From positions 4,437,501 through 4,501,500 of the forward strand of contig NZ_JAUCEU010000007.1 of assembly GCF_030348765.1 (NCBI RefSeq): a stretch of DNA of 64,000 nt, given 5' to 3'. This stretch comes from Neobacillus sp. CF12. Its GTDB lineage: Bacteria; Bacillota; Bacilli; Bacillales; Cytobacillaceae. A program made the translations under genes and the position numbers. Positions within the stretch are counted from its first letter, which is position 1, and each line of letters opens with the position of its first letter. Below are positions 1 to 10,048 of the stretch, piece after piece. The notes beneath the pieces were generated by a model that saw only the letters and a program-made list of their open reading frames with translations, made no database searches and was not told the DNA's origin.

Positions 1-1408
<1,408 letters not shown>

Positions 1409-1482
1409 TTATTAAAGCGAACTCGTTTTACAACTTCTTCTGAAATTATCTAGTTTTGAGGGAATGAAACCTCAATAAAATA

Positions 1483-1599
1483 GTCTGGTAGCAATGGCGA
1501 GAAGGTCACACCCGTTCCCATACCGAACACGGAAGTTAAGCTTCTTTGCGCCGATGGTAGTTGGGACTTTGTCCCTGTGAGAGTAGGACGTTGCCAGGC
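1483..1599 (+). rRNA. 5S ribosomal RNA
   Basis: About 117 nt lying 75 nt after the 23S gene. It contains the conserved CGAACACGGAAGTTAAGC block and complementary ends (GTCTGGTAGC / GCCAGGC). This is the normal 23S-5S order of a Bacillus rRNA operon, and the tRNA cluster follows directly. Confidence 0.97.
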
Positions 1600-1600
1600 T

Positions 1601-1620
1601 AAACCCCTTTGGGGTTTTTA
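1601..1620 (+). terminator. Hairpin plus T-run after 5S rRNA
   Basis: AAACCCC-TTT-GGGGTTTTTA directly follows the 5S gene. It is short, and the tRNA cluster lies just beyond, so read-through into the tRNAs is likely. Confidence 0.7.
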
Positions 1621-1640
1621 TTTTCCCAATTTTTAAGGAT

Positions 1641-1715
1641 GGCCCCTTGGTCAAGTGGTTAAGACACCTCCCTTTCACGGAGGTAACACGGGTTCGAATC
1701 CCGTAGGGGTCACCA
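1641..1715 (+). tRNA. tRNA-Glu (TTC)
   Basis: Cloverleaf with anticodon TTC and encoded CCA. The acceptor GGCCCCT/AGGGGTC has one G-U pair at position 2. First of 17 tRNA genes on the + strand. Confidence 0.97.
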
Positions 1716-1734
1716 AAGTTTTTCTTTTTAGCAT

Positions 1735-1810
1735 GGAGGATTAGCTCAGCTGGGAGAGCATCTGCCTTACAAGCAGAGGGTCGGCGGTTCGATCCCGTCA
1801 TCCTCCACCA
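1735..1810 (+). tRNA. tRNA-Val (TAC)
   Basis: Cloverleaf with acceptor GGAGGAT/ATCCTCC, anticodon TAC and encoded CCA. Confidence 0.97.
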
Positions 1811-1845
1811 TAATCATTAAAAAAAGTTTAAATAACATACCATCT

Positions 1846-1921
<76 letters not shown>

Positions 1922-1992
1922 TGCTTCTTGCTTCGTTGATTTACATCAGCGGAAGCATTAAAACTAGTTAAACTTTTAAGAAATAATTGAAC

Positions 1993-2068
1993 GAGCCATT
2001 AGCTCAGTTGGTAGAGCATCTGACTTTTAATCAGAGGGTCGAAGGTTCGAGTCCTTCATGGCTCACCA
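1993..2068 (+). tRNA. tRNA-Lys (TTT)
   Basis: Cloverleaf with acceptor GAGCCAT/ATGGCTC, anticodon TTT and encoded CCA. Confidence 0.97.
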
Positions 2069-2082
2069 TGATTTTTTATTAT

Positions 2083-2164
2083 GCGGGTGTGGCGGAATTG
2101 GCAGACGCACCAGACTTAGGATCTGGCGCCGCAAGGCGTGGGGGTTCGACTCCCTTCACCCGCA
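2083..2164 (+). tRNA. tRNA-Leu (TAG)
   Basis: Class II tRNA with a long variable arm (GGCGCCGCAAGGCG) and anticodon TAG. The acceptor is GCGGGTG/CACCCGC with A73. CCA is not encoded (CTT follows). Confidence 0.96.
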
Positions 2165-2200
2165 CTTACGTTCTTAACTATTAAACAACTAACTATAGAT

Positions 2201-2275
2201 GCGGAAGTAGTTCAGTGGTAGAACACCACCTTGCCAAGGTGGGGGTCGCGGGTTCGAATCCCGTCTTCCGCTCCA
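2201..2275 (+). tRNA. tRNA-Gly (GCC)
   Basis: Cloverleaf with acceptor GCGGAAG/CTTCCGC, anticodon GCC and encoded CCA. Confidence 0.97.
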
Positions 2276-2282
2276 TTATATT

Positions 2283-2359
2283 GCGCCCGTAGCTCAATTG
2301 GATAGAGTGTCTGACTACGGATCAGAAGGTTATGGGTTCGACTCCTTTCGGGCGCGCCA
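2283..2359 (+). tRNA. tRNA-Arg (ACG)
   Basis: Cloverleaf with anticodon ACG, whose A34 would be deaminated to inosine, and encoded CCA. The acceptor GCGCCCG pairs with CGGGCGC. Confidence 0.97.
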
Positions 2360-2367
2360 AAATAAAA

Positions 2368-2444
2368 CGGGAAGTAGCTCAGCTTGGTAGAGCACTTGGT
2401 TTGGGACCAAGGGGTCGCAGGTTCGAATCCTGTCTTCCCGACCA
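2368..2444 (+). tRNA. tRNA-Pro (TGG)
   Basis: Cloverleaf with acceptor CGGGAAG/CTTCCCG, anticodon TGG and encoded CCA. Confidence 0.97.
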
Positions 2445-2464
2445 TTTAAGACAATTAGCAATAT

Positions 2465-2537
2465 GGGGCCTTAGCTCAGCTGGGAGAGCGCCTGCTTTGC
2501 ACGCAGGAGGTCAGCGGTTCGATCCCGCTAGGCTCCA
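2465..2537 (+). tRNA. tRNA-Ala (TGC)
   Basis: Cloverleaf with anticodon TGC. The acceptor is GGGGCCT/AGGCTCC with A73. It carries a G-U pair at 3:70, counting from the 5' end, the usual alanine identity element. CCA is not encoded (CTT follows). Confidence 0.96.
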
Positions 2538-2546
2538 CTTATATTT

Positions 2547-2639
2547 GGAGGAATACCCAAGTTTGGCTGAAGGGATCGGTCTTGAAAACCGACAGGCGGG
2601 TCATACCGCGCGGGGGTTCGAATCCCTCTTCCTCCTCCA
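2547..2639 (+). tRNA. tRNA-Ser (TGA)
   Basis: Class II tRNA with a long variable arm and anticodon TGA. The acceptor is GGAGGAA/TTCCTCC with encoded CCA. The base before CCA (N73) reads T here, where bacterial tRNA-Ser normally has G. Confidence 0.95.
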
Positions 2640-2678
2640 TTAATGTAAATTAGTTTTAGAAAAACACTTAAATAAGTT

Positions 2679-2755
2679 GGTCCGGTAGTTCAGTTGGTTA
2701 GAATGCCTGCCTGTCACGCAGGAGGTCGCGGGTTCGAGTCCCGTCCGGACCGCCA
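2679..2755 (+). tRNA. tRNA-Asp (GTC)
   Basis: Cloverleaf with acceptor GGTCCGG/CCGGACC, G73, anticodon GTC and encoded CCA. Confidence 0.97.
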
Positions 2756-2803
2756 TTTTTTATATCAGTAGGTATTCTACTGTTGATATAGATATGATTA
2801 TAT

Positions 2804-2876
2804 GGCTCAGTAGCTCAGTCGGTAGAGCAAAGGACTGAAAATCCTTGTGTCGGCGGTTCGATTCCGTCCTGAGCCA
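2804..2876 (+). tRNA. tRNA-Phe (GAA)
   Basis: Cloverleaf with acceptor GGCTCAG/CTGAGCC, A73 and anticodon GAA. CCA is not encoded (TTA follows). Confidence 0.96.
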
Positions 2877-2909
2877 TTATTTTTTTTGAACTTTTTTTGT
2901 CTTTTATAT

Positions 2910-2994
2910 GGAGGGGTAGCGAAGTGGCTAAACGCGGCGGACTGTAAATCCGCTCCCTCAGGGTTCGGCGGTTCGAATCCGTCCCCCTCCACCA
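2910..2994 (+). tRNA. tRNA-Tyr (GTA)
   Basis: Class II tRNA with a long variable arm, acceptor GGAGGGG/CCCCTCC, anticodon GTA and encoded CCA. Confidence 0.97.
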
Positions 2995-3053
2995 AATTTT
3001 ATTGTAAAGAAACTAACCAAATTTTTTTCACCTAAGGTGAAAACAGTAATCAT

Positions 3054-3130
3054 GGCGGTTGTGGCGAAGTGGTTAACGCACCTGATTGTGGTTCAGGCAT
3101 TCGTGGGTTCGATTCCCATCAGCCGCCCCA
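3054..3130 (+). tRNA. tRNA-His (GTG)
   Basis: Cloverleaf with anticodon GTG. The eight-pair acceptor GGCGGTTG/CAGCCGCC includes the extra G-1:C73 pair that identifies tRNA-His. CCA is encoded. Confidence 0.97.
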
Positions 3131-3166
3131 TTTATCTTAATAACTTGAGTTGGCTCTTTACGGTTG

Positions 3167-3240
<74 letters not shown>

Positions 3241-3249
3241 ATTTAATGT

Positions 3250-3323
3250 GCGGGTGTAGTTTAGTGGTAAAACCTCAGCCTTCCAAGCTGATGTTGTGAG
3301 TTCGATTCTCATCACCCGCTCCA
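3250..3323 (+). tRNA. tRNA-Gly (TCC)
   Basis: Cloverleaf with acceptor GCGGGTG/CACCCGC, anticodon TCC and encoded CCA. Second glycine isoacceptor of the cluster. Confidence 0.96.
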
Positions 3324-3328
3324 ATTTA

Positions 3329-3402
<74 letters not shown>

Positions 3403-3450
3403 CTAAGATTCTTGCAGCCAATCCTTTTAGAATAAGTGAAATTCATTCAT

Positions 3451-3500
3451 AAACCCGCCTTTTAAGAAAATAGCTATTTTCTTAAAAGGCGGGTTTTTTG
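3451..3500. terminator. Bidirectional intrinsic terminator
   Basis: A near-perfect inverted repeat: AAACCCGCCTTTTAAGAAAA reads back as TTTTCTTAAAAGGCGGGTTT, followed by more T residues. It separates the + strand tRNA cluster from the - strand transporter gene and can serve both. Confidence 0.92.
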
Positions 3501-3540
3501 TCTAAATTAGCTTCTGGTTTTAATTACATGTAATGACCCT

Positions 3541-5067
3541 TTAGGAATGGTGCGCGCTTCTTTTATTTCCTCTTTGTACTTCAACTTCACTTTTTAACCC
3601 TTTCACTAATGAGAAGCACATGACAATCATGATGATTGCAAAGGGCAGGGCTGCTGCAATGGAAGCAGTTTGCAAAACGTTCAACCCTCCAGCCAAAAGC
3701 AATACAGCAGCCAAAGCGGATTGAATGACACCCCATGTCATTTTAATTTTATTGGAAGGATTTAATGTACCGCCTTCACTTAGCATTCCTAATACAAAGG
3801 TGGCTGTATCAGCGACGGTTATATAATAAATCGCAACAACAGCAAATCCTAAAATACTTAACACAGAACTTAATGGTAGATAATCAAAGAATGTAAAGAT
3901 CGACAATGAAACATTCTCGGTAATATTTTTTGCTAGGTCATGGTTGTCTTTGTTTTGAACCAAGTCAAGGGCTGAGCCGCCGAAGATGGACATCCAGATA
4001 CAGGTTCCGAGGGTAGGAACAACCAGCACGCCAATAACAAATTCTCTTACTGTTCTTCCTTTTGAAACCCTGGCGATAAACATGCCAACAAATGGTGCCC
4101 AGGCAATCCACCATGCCCAATAAAAAAGTGTCCAGGAGGCAATCCATTCGCCTTCACCAAAGGGCTTTAATCTTAAACTCATATGTATAAAGTCACTAAT
4201 ATAAAGACCCGTTGTATTAAAAAAAACTTTAATGACAGTCAGAGTTGGACCAACGATTAGAATCAGCAGCATAATCAAAAAAGAGAGGAGCATCGCCGCA
4301 TTGGATAAGTATTGGATCCCCTTTTCTAATCCTGTATTGATGGAGATAATAAATATTACGGTTGCGACAACGATCACAATCATTTGGACATATAACTGAT
4401 TAGGAACACCGAATATGTCATGCATTCCGGAGGTTACCTGCATCGCACCAAGACCTAATGATGTTGCGATACCAAAGACTGTTGCAAAGATGGACAGGAT
4501 ATCGATTGTTTTTCCAATCGGTCCGTAAATCCTATCCCCCAAGATTGGATGGAAGGCAGAACTTATAGCCGCAGGCAGCCTTTTGTTATATTGAAAGAAG
4601 GCAAGAGCCAGACCTATTACTGTATAAATGGCCCATGGATCAAGGCCCCAATGAAAAAAGGTATATTTCATCGCCGTATTGGCTGCGTCCACCGTATAAG
4701 CCTCTCCATAAGGAGGAGATGTATAATGAGTGACAGGTTCGGCTACACTCCAGTACACAATTCCGATTCCCATCCCCGCACCGAATAACATGGCAAGCCA
4801 AGATGCAGTGTTAAAATCTGGTCTGTCTGTTTTCTTGCCAAGCCGAATATCACCATATTTAGAGAACAATAAATAGATGGAAAAGATAACAAAGAATAGG
4901 GTAGCTCCAAGATACACCCATCCAAGATAATCGATTGAACCATTATAGATAATATCGGTAACTTTGGCGAGATTATCGGTAAAAAAGACTCCCCAAACAA
5001 TAAAAATGAGCGTTAGTAATAATGAAATAATAAACACACTGTTTCCTATTTTCAATTTGCTAAGCAT
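3541..5067 (-). CDS. BCCT family transporter (glycine betaine/choline/carnitine type, OpuD-like)
   Basis: Predicted inner-membrane, ion-coupled importer of quaternary ammonium compatible solutes. The 508-aa product has about 12 hydrophobic segments. It carries the BCCT hallmark glycine stretch GAGMGIGIVYW near residue 85 and the Trp-rich segment FYWAWWIAWAPFVGMFIARV near residue 310. I place the start at the ATG for MLSKLKIG because AAGGAGG lies 6 nt upstream; an ATG seven codons earlier has no such site. The unknown gene ending at 5128 is only 60 nt upstream on the same strand, so cotranscription is possible. Family assignment is firm. The exact substrate (betaine is commonest for OpuD) is inferred. 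Confidence 0.92.
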   Translation of the reverse strand: MLSKLKIGNSVFIISLLLTLIFIVWGVFFTDNLAKVTDIIYNGSIDYLGWVYLGATLFFVIFSIYLLFSKYGDIRLGKKTDRPDFNTASWLAMLFGAGMGIGIVYWSVAEPVTHYTSPPYGEAYTVDAANTAMKYTFFHWGLDPWAIYTVIGLALAFFQYNKRLPAAISSAFHPILGDRIYGPIGKTIDILSIFATVFGIATSLGLGAMQVTSGMHDIFGVPNQLYVQMIVIVVATVIFIISINTGLEKGIQYLSNAAMLLSFLIMLLILIVGPTLTVIKVFFNTTGLYISDFIHMSLRLKPFGEGEWIASWTLFYWAWWIAWAPFVGMFIARVSKGRTVREFVIGVLVVPTLGTCIWMSIFGGSALDLVQNKDNHDLAKNITENVSLSIFTFFDYLPLSSVLSILGFAVVAIYYITVADTATFVLGMLSEGGTLNPSNKIKMTWGVIQSALAAVLLLAGGLNVLQTASIAAALPFAIIMIVMCFSLVKGLKSEVEVQRGNKRSAHHS

Positions 5068-5127
5068 AGAAACCTCCTTGTAAAGCATGGTGTCAGGTAA
5101 TTGATTGGTAGAAAGGATGGGTAGTCA

Positions 5128-5793
5128 TCACTTATCAAGAAGGTTATATAGATATTCCCACTTTTCACTGTTCATCAACTCATCCTGGGTAATTTCTAAT
5201 CCGCCTCCAAGGTAAACGGTTTGGTCTTTAGTTGCGACCACCATTGCTTCTAAAATTGAGTCATTGTCTTTCTTTTTGTATATGTCTCCTATTGTTGGCA
5301 GTAGTTCACTGCTAGGATTACCTATAGTTCCGGCGACCGAAAAGTTCTCGTCTTCACCAACCGCCTTGTCTTTATAATCGATGGGAGTATTGCCAGCAGC
5401 GCGGCCGGGTACCATTACTAAATACTCATTATGTTTGACTCCATGAGAATTGCCTGTTATAACCCCTTTATTATCCGCTGTTTCAACCAGTTCAATTTCA
5501 TTTAAAGAATAGGTATCGAGGGAATCGGGCATTGGATTGTTTATTAAAATATAATCTCCTGCTTCTGCTTTTCGGTCATTTCTAAGCGTATATGCCTTAT
5601 GATTAAAAATAAAGCTGTCATTTTCGTTTGGCTTGTATTTTTCAACACTTGCGGCATTGGTGATATGCTGTGTTAAATCTCTAAGCTTAATAAGATGCAC
5701 GGAAAGTTTATACATGGGTTTTACGCCATATACCTTATGTAATTCATTGTTATAATAAACAAATTGCCCTTTTCTTACTTGATACAGTTTCAC
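5128..5793 (-). CDS. Conserved-looking hypothetical protein, soluble, 221 aa
   Basis: I do not recognise the family. The product has no signal peptide or membrane segment and is rich in charged residues. It begins MKLYQVRKGQFVYYNNELHK, with short beta-like segments (KGQFVYY, HKAYTLR, GDYILIN) reminiscent of small beta-barrel repeats. Start is a GTG with GGGAG eight nt upstream. The gene lies 60 nt upstream of the BCCT transporter on the same strand, so it may be cotranscribed with it. No role can be assigned from the sequence. Confidence 0.8.
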   Translation of the reverse strand: MKLYQVRKGQFVYYNNELHKVYGVKPMYKLSVHLIKLRDLTQHITNAASVEKYKPNENDSFIFNHKAYTLRNDRKAEAGDYILINNPMPDSLDTYSLNEIELVETADNKGVITGNSHGVKHNEYLVMVPGRAAGNTPIDYKDKAVGEDENFSVAGTIGNPSSELLPTIGDIYKKKDNDSILEAMVVATKDQTVYLGGGLEITQDELMNSEKWEYLYNLLDK

Positions 5794-5979
5794 GGATCAA
5801 TCTCCCTTCAACAACTATTTTTAGTACTCGAAGAAATTTATTCTATTAAAATAGGTTGTCTAATAATGGAAAGTCTATTCTGAATTAGAAGGGATGGACA
5901 GGAATAGAAGAAATAGGCTTTAACCTGCTGAATTGAGGTATCATTCAGCCTAGGTAGAAGGAAAGAGCCAGAGATGCAC

Positions 5980-6026
5980 AAAAAAGCCGCTGCCTATCGG
6001 TAAGGATAGTCCAGCGACTTTCTTTG
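5980..6026 (-). terminator. Terminator of ahpC-ahpF
   Basis: Read on the minus strand: GTCGCTG and CTATC pair with GATAG and CAGCGGC (one bulge), followed by TTTTTTG. It lies 63 nt beyond the ahpF stop codon. Confidence 0.8.
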
Positions 6027-6088
6027 TAAAATTATTGCGTAATAAAAGTTGAGTTACCACGGTAAAACTGCCTAAAAACGATTGTTCA

Positions 6089-7618
6089 TTAATTCCGAAT
6101 CAGGTAATCAAACGCACCTAATGCTGCAGTAGCACCTGAACCCATAGAAATAATAATTTGCTTATAAGCACTATCAGTACAGTCACCAGCAGCAAATACT
6201 CCTGGAATACTAGTAGCACCATGCTTGTCTACAATGATTTCTCCCATACGAGTGCGTTCAAGGGTACCCTCTAACCAGTCGGTGTTTGGAACAAGACCGA
6301 TTTGAACGAAAATACCTTCTAACTCAATATGCTTAACTTCTTCAGTTTCACGATCCATATAGGAAATACCATTTACTTTATCAGTACCGGTAATTTCTTT
6401 AGTTTGAGCATTAAGTATAACAGTCACATTTGGCAGGCTGTAAAGACGATCCTGCAGCACTGCATCAGCTTTTAGTTCTGCTGCAAACTCAAGAACGGTT
6501 ACATGCTTGACGATTCCTGCAAGGTCGATTGCTGCCTCAATACCGGAATTACCGCCGCCAATAACAGCTACGCGTTTTCCTGCAAACAATGGACCATCAC
6601 AGTGTGGACAATAGGCTACACCTTTGTTCTTGAACTCAGCCTCACCCGGGACGCCAACATTACGCCAGCGAGCTCCAGTTGAAAGGATGACGGTTTTACT
6701 TTTTAGAACCGCACCGTTTTCGAGTTCAATTTCCACAAATTCATTCTTTTCTAACCGCTTTGCACGCTGAAGATTCATGACATCAATGTCGTATTCTTTG
6801 ACGTGCTCTTCAAGACTTGCTGCCACTTTAGGGCCTTCCGTATATTTCGTACCGATAAAGTTCTCGATACCCATTGTATCCATAACCTGACCGCCAAAGC
6901 GTTCAGCGACGATACCTGTACGAATACCTTTACGGGCGGCATAAATCGCTGCACTTGCTCCAGCTGGACCACCACCAACAACTAACACATCAAATGGTTC
7001 TTTTTCAGAAAGCTCGGAAGCGTCTGTACCAGAACCCATTTTAGCAAGGATTTCTTCAATCGTCATACGGCCGCCGCCAAAGTTTTCCCCATTAAGGAAA
7101 ACAGTTGGTACTGCCATGATGTTCTTGCTTTCAACCTCAGATTTGTAAGCTGCACCATCAATCATGGTATGAGAAATACCAGGGTTGAGGACGCTCATGA
7201 TGTTTAAGGCTTGTACAACATCAGGACAGTTGTGGCAAGTTAAGCTGATATAAGATTCAAAGTGATATTCACCTTTGATTGCTTTAATTTGATCAATTAC
7301 CTTTTGGTCAACCTTTGGTGCTCTTCCGCTCACCTGCAGAAGTGCCAATACTAATGAAGTGAATTCATGTCCTAGAGGAATACCAGCAAACGTTACTCCA
7401 GTGTCTTCGCCGATACGATTTACACTAAAGCTTGGTGTTCTCTCTAGTTCTGTTTTTTCAACCTTAATGTTAGAAGACATGGTTGCCAATTCATCTATTA
7501 AAAGCAACATGTCACGAGATACGTCATCGGTTCCTGCGCTGACTTTAAGAAGGATATCTCCTTCCATTAGTTGAAGATACTGGGATAACTGAGCTTTTAT
7601 ATCTGCATCTAGTAACAT
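6089..7618 (-). CDS. ahpF: Alkyl hydroperoxide reductase subunit F (NADH:peroxiredoxin reductase)
   Basis: Cytoplasmic flavoprotein that passes electrons from NADH through FAD and two disulfide centres to AhpC. The 509-aa length matches the family. The N-terminal double thioredoxin-like domain holds the CHNC pair at C128/C131. A linker is followed by a thioredoxin-reductase-like domain with the FAD motif [19 protein letters not shown], the redox centre CPHC at C337/C340, the NAD(P)H motif [12 protein letters not shown], and a C-terminal AAGDC FAD motif. Start ATG has AAGGAG upstream. It lies 12 nt after ahpC, the usual Bacillus order, and should share the peroxide-controlled promoter upstream of ahpC. 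Confidence 0.98.
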   Translation of the reverse strand: MLLDADIKAQLSQYLQLMEGDILLKVSAGTDDVSRDMLLLIDELATMSSNIKVEKTELERTPSFSVNRIGEDTGVTFAGIPLGHEFTSLVLALLQVSGRAPKVDQKVIDQIKAIKGEYHFESYISLTCHNCPDVVQALNIMSVLNPGISHTMIDGAAYKSEVESKNIMAVPTVFLNGENFGGGRMTIEEILAKMGSGTDASELSEKEPFDVLVVGGGPAGASAAIYAARKGIRTGIVAERFGGQVMDTMGIENFIGTKYTEGPKVAASLEEHVKEYDIDVMNLQRAKRLEKNEFVEIELENGAVLKSKTVILSTGARWRNVGVPGEAEFKNKGVAYCPHCDGPLFAGKRVAVIGGGNSGIEAAIDLAGIVKHVTVLEFAAELKADAVLQDRLYSLPNVTVILNAQTKEITGTDKVNGISYMDRETEEVKHIELEGIFVQIGLVPNTDWLEGTLERTRMGEIIVDKHGATSIPGVFAAGDCTDSAYKQIIISMGSGATAALGAFDYLIRN

Positions 7619-7630
7619 TTTATCGACTCC

Positions 7631-8194
7631 TTAAATTTTTCCTACAAGGTCAAGGCTTGGCTTAAGTGTTGCAGAACCTTCTTGCCATTTAGCTGGGCAA
7701 ACTTCACCTGGATTGTTGCGAACATATTGTGCTGCTTTGATTTTGTTTACAAGCGTGCTTGCGTCACGGCCGATACCGTCTGCATTGATTTCCATAGCTT
7801 GTACAATACCATCTGGATCGATGATGAACGTTCCGCGTTGTGCAAGACCTTCTTCTTCGTCTAGAACATCAAAGATACGAGAAAGCTTTTGAGAAGGGTC
7901 ACCAATCATAATGTATTCGATTTTGCCGATTGTTTCGGATGTATCGTGCCATGCTTTATGTGTGAAATGTGTATCAGTAGAAACAGAATATACTTCTACA
8001 CCAAGATCTTTTAGCGTTGCGTATTCGTTTTGTAAGTCTTCTAATTCAGTAGGGCATACGAATGTGAAATCCGCTGGGTAAAAGCAAACAACACTCCATT
8101 TACCTTTAAAGTTAGCTTCGCTAACACTGATGAAATCTCCGTTAAAATAAGCTTTTGCGTTGAATGCTGATACTTCTTTACCGATTAATGACAT
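7631..8194 (-). CDS. ahpC: Alkyl hydroperoxide reductase subunit C (2-Cys peroxiredoxin)
   Basis: Typical 2-Cys peroxiredoxin that reduces hydrogen peroxide and organic peroxides and is recycled by AhpF. The 187-aa product has the peroxidatic cysteine in DFTFVCPTE (C47) and the resolving cysteine in GEVCPAKW (C166), the standard spacing. Start ATG is preceded by TAGGAGGAAA. It is the first gene of ahpC-ahpF. A PerR-type palindrome and a sigma-A-like promoter lie about 100-145 nt upstream. Confidence 0.98.
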   Translation of the reverse strand: MSLIGKEVSAFNAKAYFNGDFISVSEANFKGKWSVVCFYPADFTFVCPTELEDLQNEYATLKDLGVEVYSVSTDTHFTHKAWHDTSETIGKIEYIMIGDPSQKLSRIFDVLDEEEGLAQRGTFIIDPDGIVQAMEINADGIGRDASTLVNKIKAAQYVRNNPGEVCPAKWQEGSATLKPSLDLVGKI

Positions 8195-8285
8195 TATATA
8201 TTTCCTCCTAAAATTTGTTAGGAAAAATTGAACTGCATTTTTCCCTGGTTGTGAGAACTATTCACAACAAATAGTAATAACTAAA

Positions 8286-8300
8286 TTAGAATAATTCTAA
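8286..8300 (-). promoter_or_regulatory. PerR-type operator (Fur-family box) upstream of ahpC
   Basis: TTAGAATAATTCTAA is a perfect 7-1-7 inverted repeat matching the PerR/Fur consensus form. It lies just downstream of the predicted -10 of the ahpC promoter, where a bound repressor would block initiation. PerR control of ahpCF is established in B. subtilis; the site here is inferred from sequence. Confidence 0.85.
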
Positions 8301-8310
8301 TACAATGCTT

Positions 8311-8340
8311 ATTATCATATAAAAGCACCCATCTTGTCAA
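8311..8340 (-). promoter_or_regulatory. Predicted sigma-A promoter of ahpC-ahpF
   Basis: On the minus strand TTGACA is followed after 18 nt by GATAAT, with a TATGATAAT context. The predicted start near 8304 places the PerR-type box within the initially transcribed region. Confidence 0.65.
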
Positions 8341-8501
8341 CCAATATGTTTTATTTTTTCCATGCTTTGTTTCATGGTGATTCCATATCATGTGATCACC
8401 CCATATCTCATCAGCAAATTCTCAAATAAGACTGTTTTTCTCATTAAAAAAGCGAATTAGAAAATAAAGTGGGAGGGACCGTGTAATCTCCCTTATACGC
8501 A

Positions 8502-8537
8502 AAAAGCCAATGGGAATGAAATCCATTGGCTTTTTTA
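8502..8537. terminator. Terminator at the end of the LacI-type regulator gene
   Basis: AAAAGCCAATGG and CCATTGGCTTTT form a strong stem with T-runs on both strands. Its minus-strand T-run overlaps the stop codon of the regulator gene. The other arm faces the ahpC promoter region. Confidence 0.85.
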
Positions 8538-9563
8538 ACTATTATAAGTGAATTTTTTTAGAACGGAATCTTGAATTACTTTTTCTGTCTTAATGATGGT
8601 ATGCGCTTCCTCAGGCTTATTTTTTCTAATAATAGTAAAGAGGAGGTCTGCCCCAGTTTCTCCTAGCTTTCTGACCGGTATTTCTACACTAGTCAGGGAA
8701 GGGGTCAGAAAGGGAATAAAACTCGAATTACTGTAACCCACAACGGATAGATCCTGTGGAATGGAAACGCCGAGTTCTATTGCCGTTTTATAAATGCTGA
8801 TCACTTTTAAATCATCAGTGGCCAACACTGCTGAAGGGCGGTTTGCTCCTAAAATCAGCTTCCTGGCTGCAAGGCTGCCTGTTTCTACGTTGTAACCGCC
8901 GTCAATCATCCATTCTTCCTGTACTTGCAATTGATGATCCTCCATACAAGCTTTATAACCATTTAGACGATCTATGGAAACATGGTATTCAAGTGGAGAG
9001 TGTACACAGGCAATCTTTTTGTGACCTTGTTGGATTAAATATTTTGTTATCTCATAACTGTCATGATAGTTATCGGTATCTACAGAAAATATATTGTTAT
9101 AGGTACCGTCGACTTTACCAATGACGACGATTGGAATATTAAAAACATCGAGCTGTTTGAACAATTCTTCATTAATAGGAGAACTCAACATGATGATTCC
9201 TTTAATCATTTTTCCTTTTATTTTGGCGATGCACTTCTCCAGTTCATCCCTGCTATTTTTTGCGGTTTGCAGGATGACATCGAAATTTTCTTCTTCCGCT
9301 TTTTCTGCTACCGTCTGGAGGATTTCTGAGAAAAATGGATTGTTTGCTGTCGTCTTTGCAGACCGAGAAACAACCATGATGGCATCAAAACTGGAGGATA
9401 GAGCCCTGGCCAATTTGCTAGGCTGGTAATTCAATTCTTCAATTGCTTTAATGACACGATTTCTAGCATCTTCAGAAATATTACTCTGATTATTCAATAC
9501 ACGGGACACGGTTGATTTAGAAACATTTGCAACCCGGGCAATATCATATATGGTGTAGCCCAA
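8535..9563 (-). CDS. LacI/GalR family transcriptional regulator (ycjW-like position)
   Basis: Sugar-responsive DNA-binding repressor, 342 aa. The N-terminal helix-turn-helix reads YTIYDIARVANVSKSTVSRV, followed by the hinge region LNYQPSKLARAL and a periplasmic-binding-protein-like effector domain. I choose a TTG start (GYTIYDIAR...): GAGGAGG lies 7-8 nt upstream of it, while an ATG six codons earlier would overlap that site. The gene diverges from the phosphorylase/ABC operon at 10049-20782, and four identical LacI-type palindromes lie between. It is the obvious candidate to bind them. E. coli has a LacI-type gene, ycjW, beside its ycj operon. The effector is unknown; a glucoside or phosphorolysis product is likely. 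Confidence 0.93.
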   Translation of the reverse strand: MGYTIYDIARVANVSKSTVSRVLNNQSNISEDARNRVIKAIEELNYQPSKLARALSSSFDAIMVVSRSAKTTANNPFFSEILQTVAEKAEEENFDVILQTAKNSRDELEKCIAKIKGKMIKGIIMLSSPINEELFKQLDVFNIPIVVIGKVDGTYNNIFSVDTDNYHDSYEITKYLIQQGHKKIACVHSPLEYHVSIDRLNGYKACMEDHQLQVQEEWMIDGGYNVETGSLAARKLILGANRPSAVLATDDLKVISIYKTAIELGVSIPQDLSVVGYSNSSFIPFLTPSLTSVEIPVRKLGETGADLLFTIIRKNKPEEAHTIIKTEKVIQDSVLKKFTYNS

Positions 9564-9742
9564 TAAAGCTCCTCCTCTCAAGATGATTTACAAGATATAA
9601 CTGAATCTGATTACATATATAATCACTTTATCTCATTAATTTAGTCAATATACAAATTATATGGGTGAAATTTGAATCAATCAACAAAAATTTAGTATTT
9701 ACGATTAATAGTTTTTACCAATAAATTTTGCACATAATTGGT

Positions 9743-9771
9743 TTGACAGAAAGGGTTTTCTATAATATATT
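9743..9771 (+). promoter_or_regulatory. Predicted promoter of the ycj-like operon
   Basis: TTGACA (9743-9748), 17 nt spacer, TATATT (9766-9771). The predicted transcription start falls at about 9778, exactly at the first LacI-type operator copy. Confidence 0.7.
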
Positions 9772-9778
9772 TAACACG

Positions 9779-9792
9779 TGGGAGCGGTACCA
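9779..9792 (+). promoter_or_regulatory. LacI-type operator, copy 1
   Basis: TGGGAGCGGTACCA, an imperfect palindrome with the central CG step typical of LacI-family operators (half sites TGGGAGC and TGGTACC on opposite strands). It overlaps the predicted transcription start. Confidence 0.75.
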
Positions 9793-9823
9793 GTAAAGTT
9801 TAATCTATTTTTTTTAGTAGATT

Positions 9824-9837
9824 TGGGAGCGGTACCA
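9824..9837 (+). promoter_or_regulatory. LacI-type operator, copy 2
   Basis: A second exact copy of TGGGAGCGGTACCA, 45 nt downstream of copy 1, about four helical turns. Confidence 0.72.
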
Positions 9838-9866
9838 CCTAAACATGTTATTTTTTTTGGTTAATA

Positions 9867-9880
9867 TGGGAGCGGTACCA
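9867..9880 (+). promoter_or_regulatory. LacI-type operator, copy 3
   Basis: A third exact copy of the same 14-mer, 43 nt after copy 2, again about four helical turns. Confidence 0.72.
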
Positions 9881-10021
9881 CATGTGTGAAAGGTATCTCA
9901 GATTGGTAATTCTTTTACGTTATGGGCAGCGTTTCGAAAACTTATATATACTAGTTTTATTGATAAAGTAATTACTTATGAAACTATCTTTCAATGAACA
10001 TGGTACTTTTTTTGCTCAATA

Positions 10022-10035
10022 TGGGAGCGGTACCA
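10022..10035 (+). promoter_or_regulatory. LacI-type operator, copy 4, abutting the ribosome binding site
   Basis: A fourth exact copy, 155 nt after copy 3. It ends two bases before the AGGAGGAG ribosome binding site of the phosphorylase gene, so a bound repressor would act as a roadblock or form a loop with copies 1-3. Confidence 0.72.
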
Positions 10036-10048
10036 ATAGGAGGAGTCT

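Noticed and set aside
6803..6985. Plus-strand ORF inside ahpF
   Set aside because: Shadow of the well-supported ahpF gene; no RBS or recognisable product.
9920..9945. CcpA cre site near GGGCAGCGTTTCGAAAAC
   Set aside because: Spacing does not fit the cre consensus; one base off in the left half.
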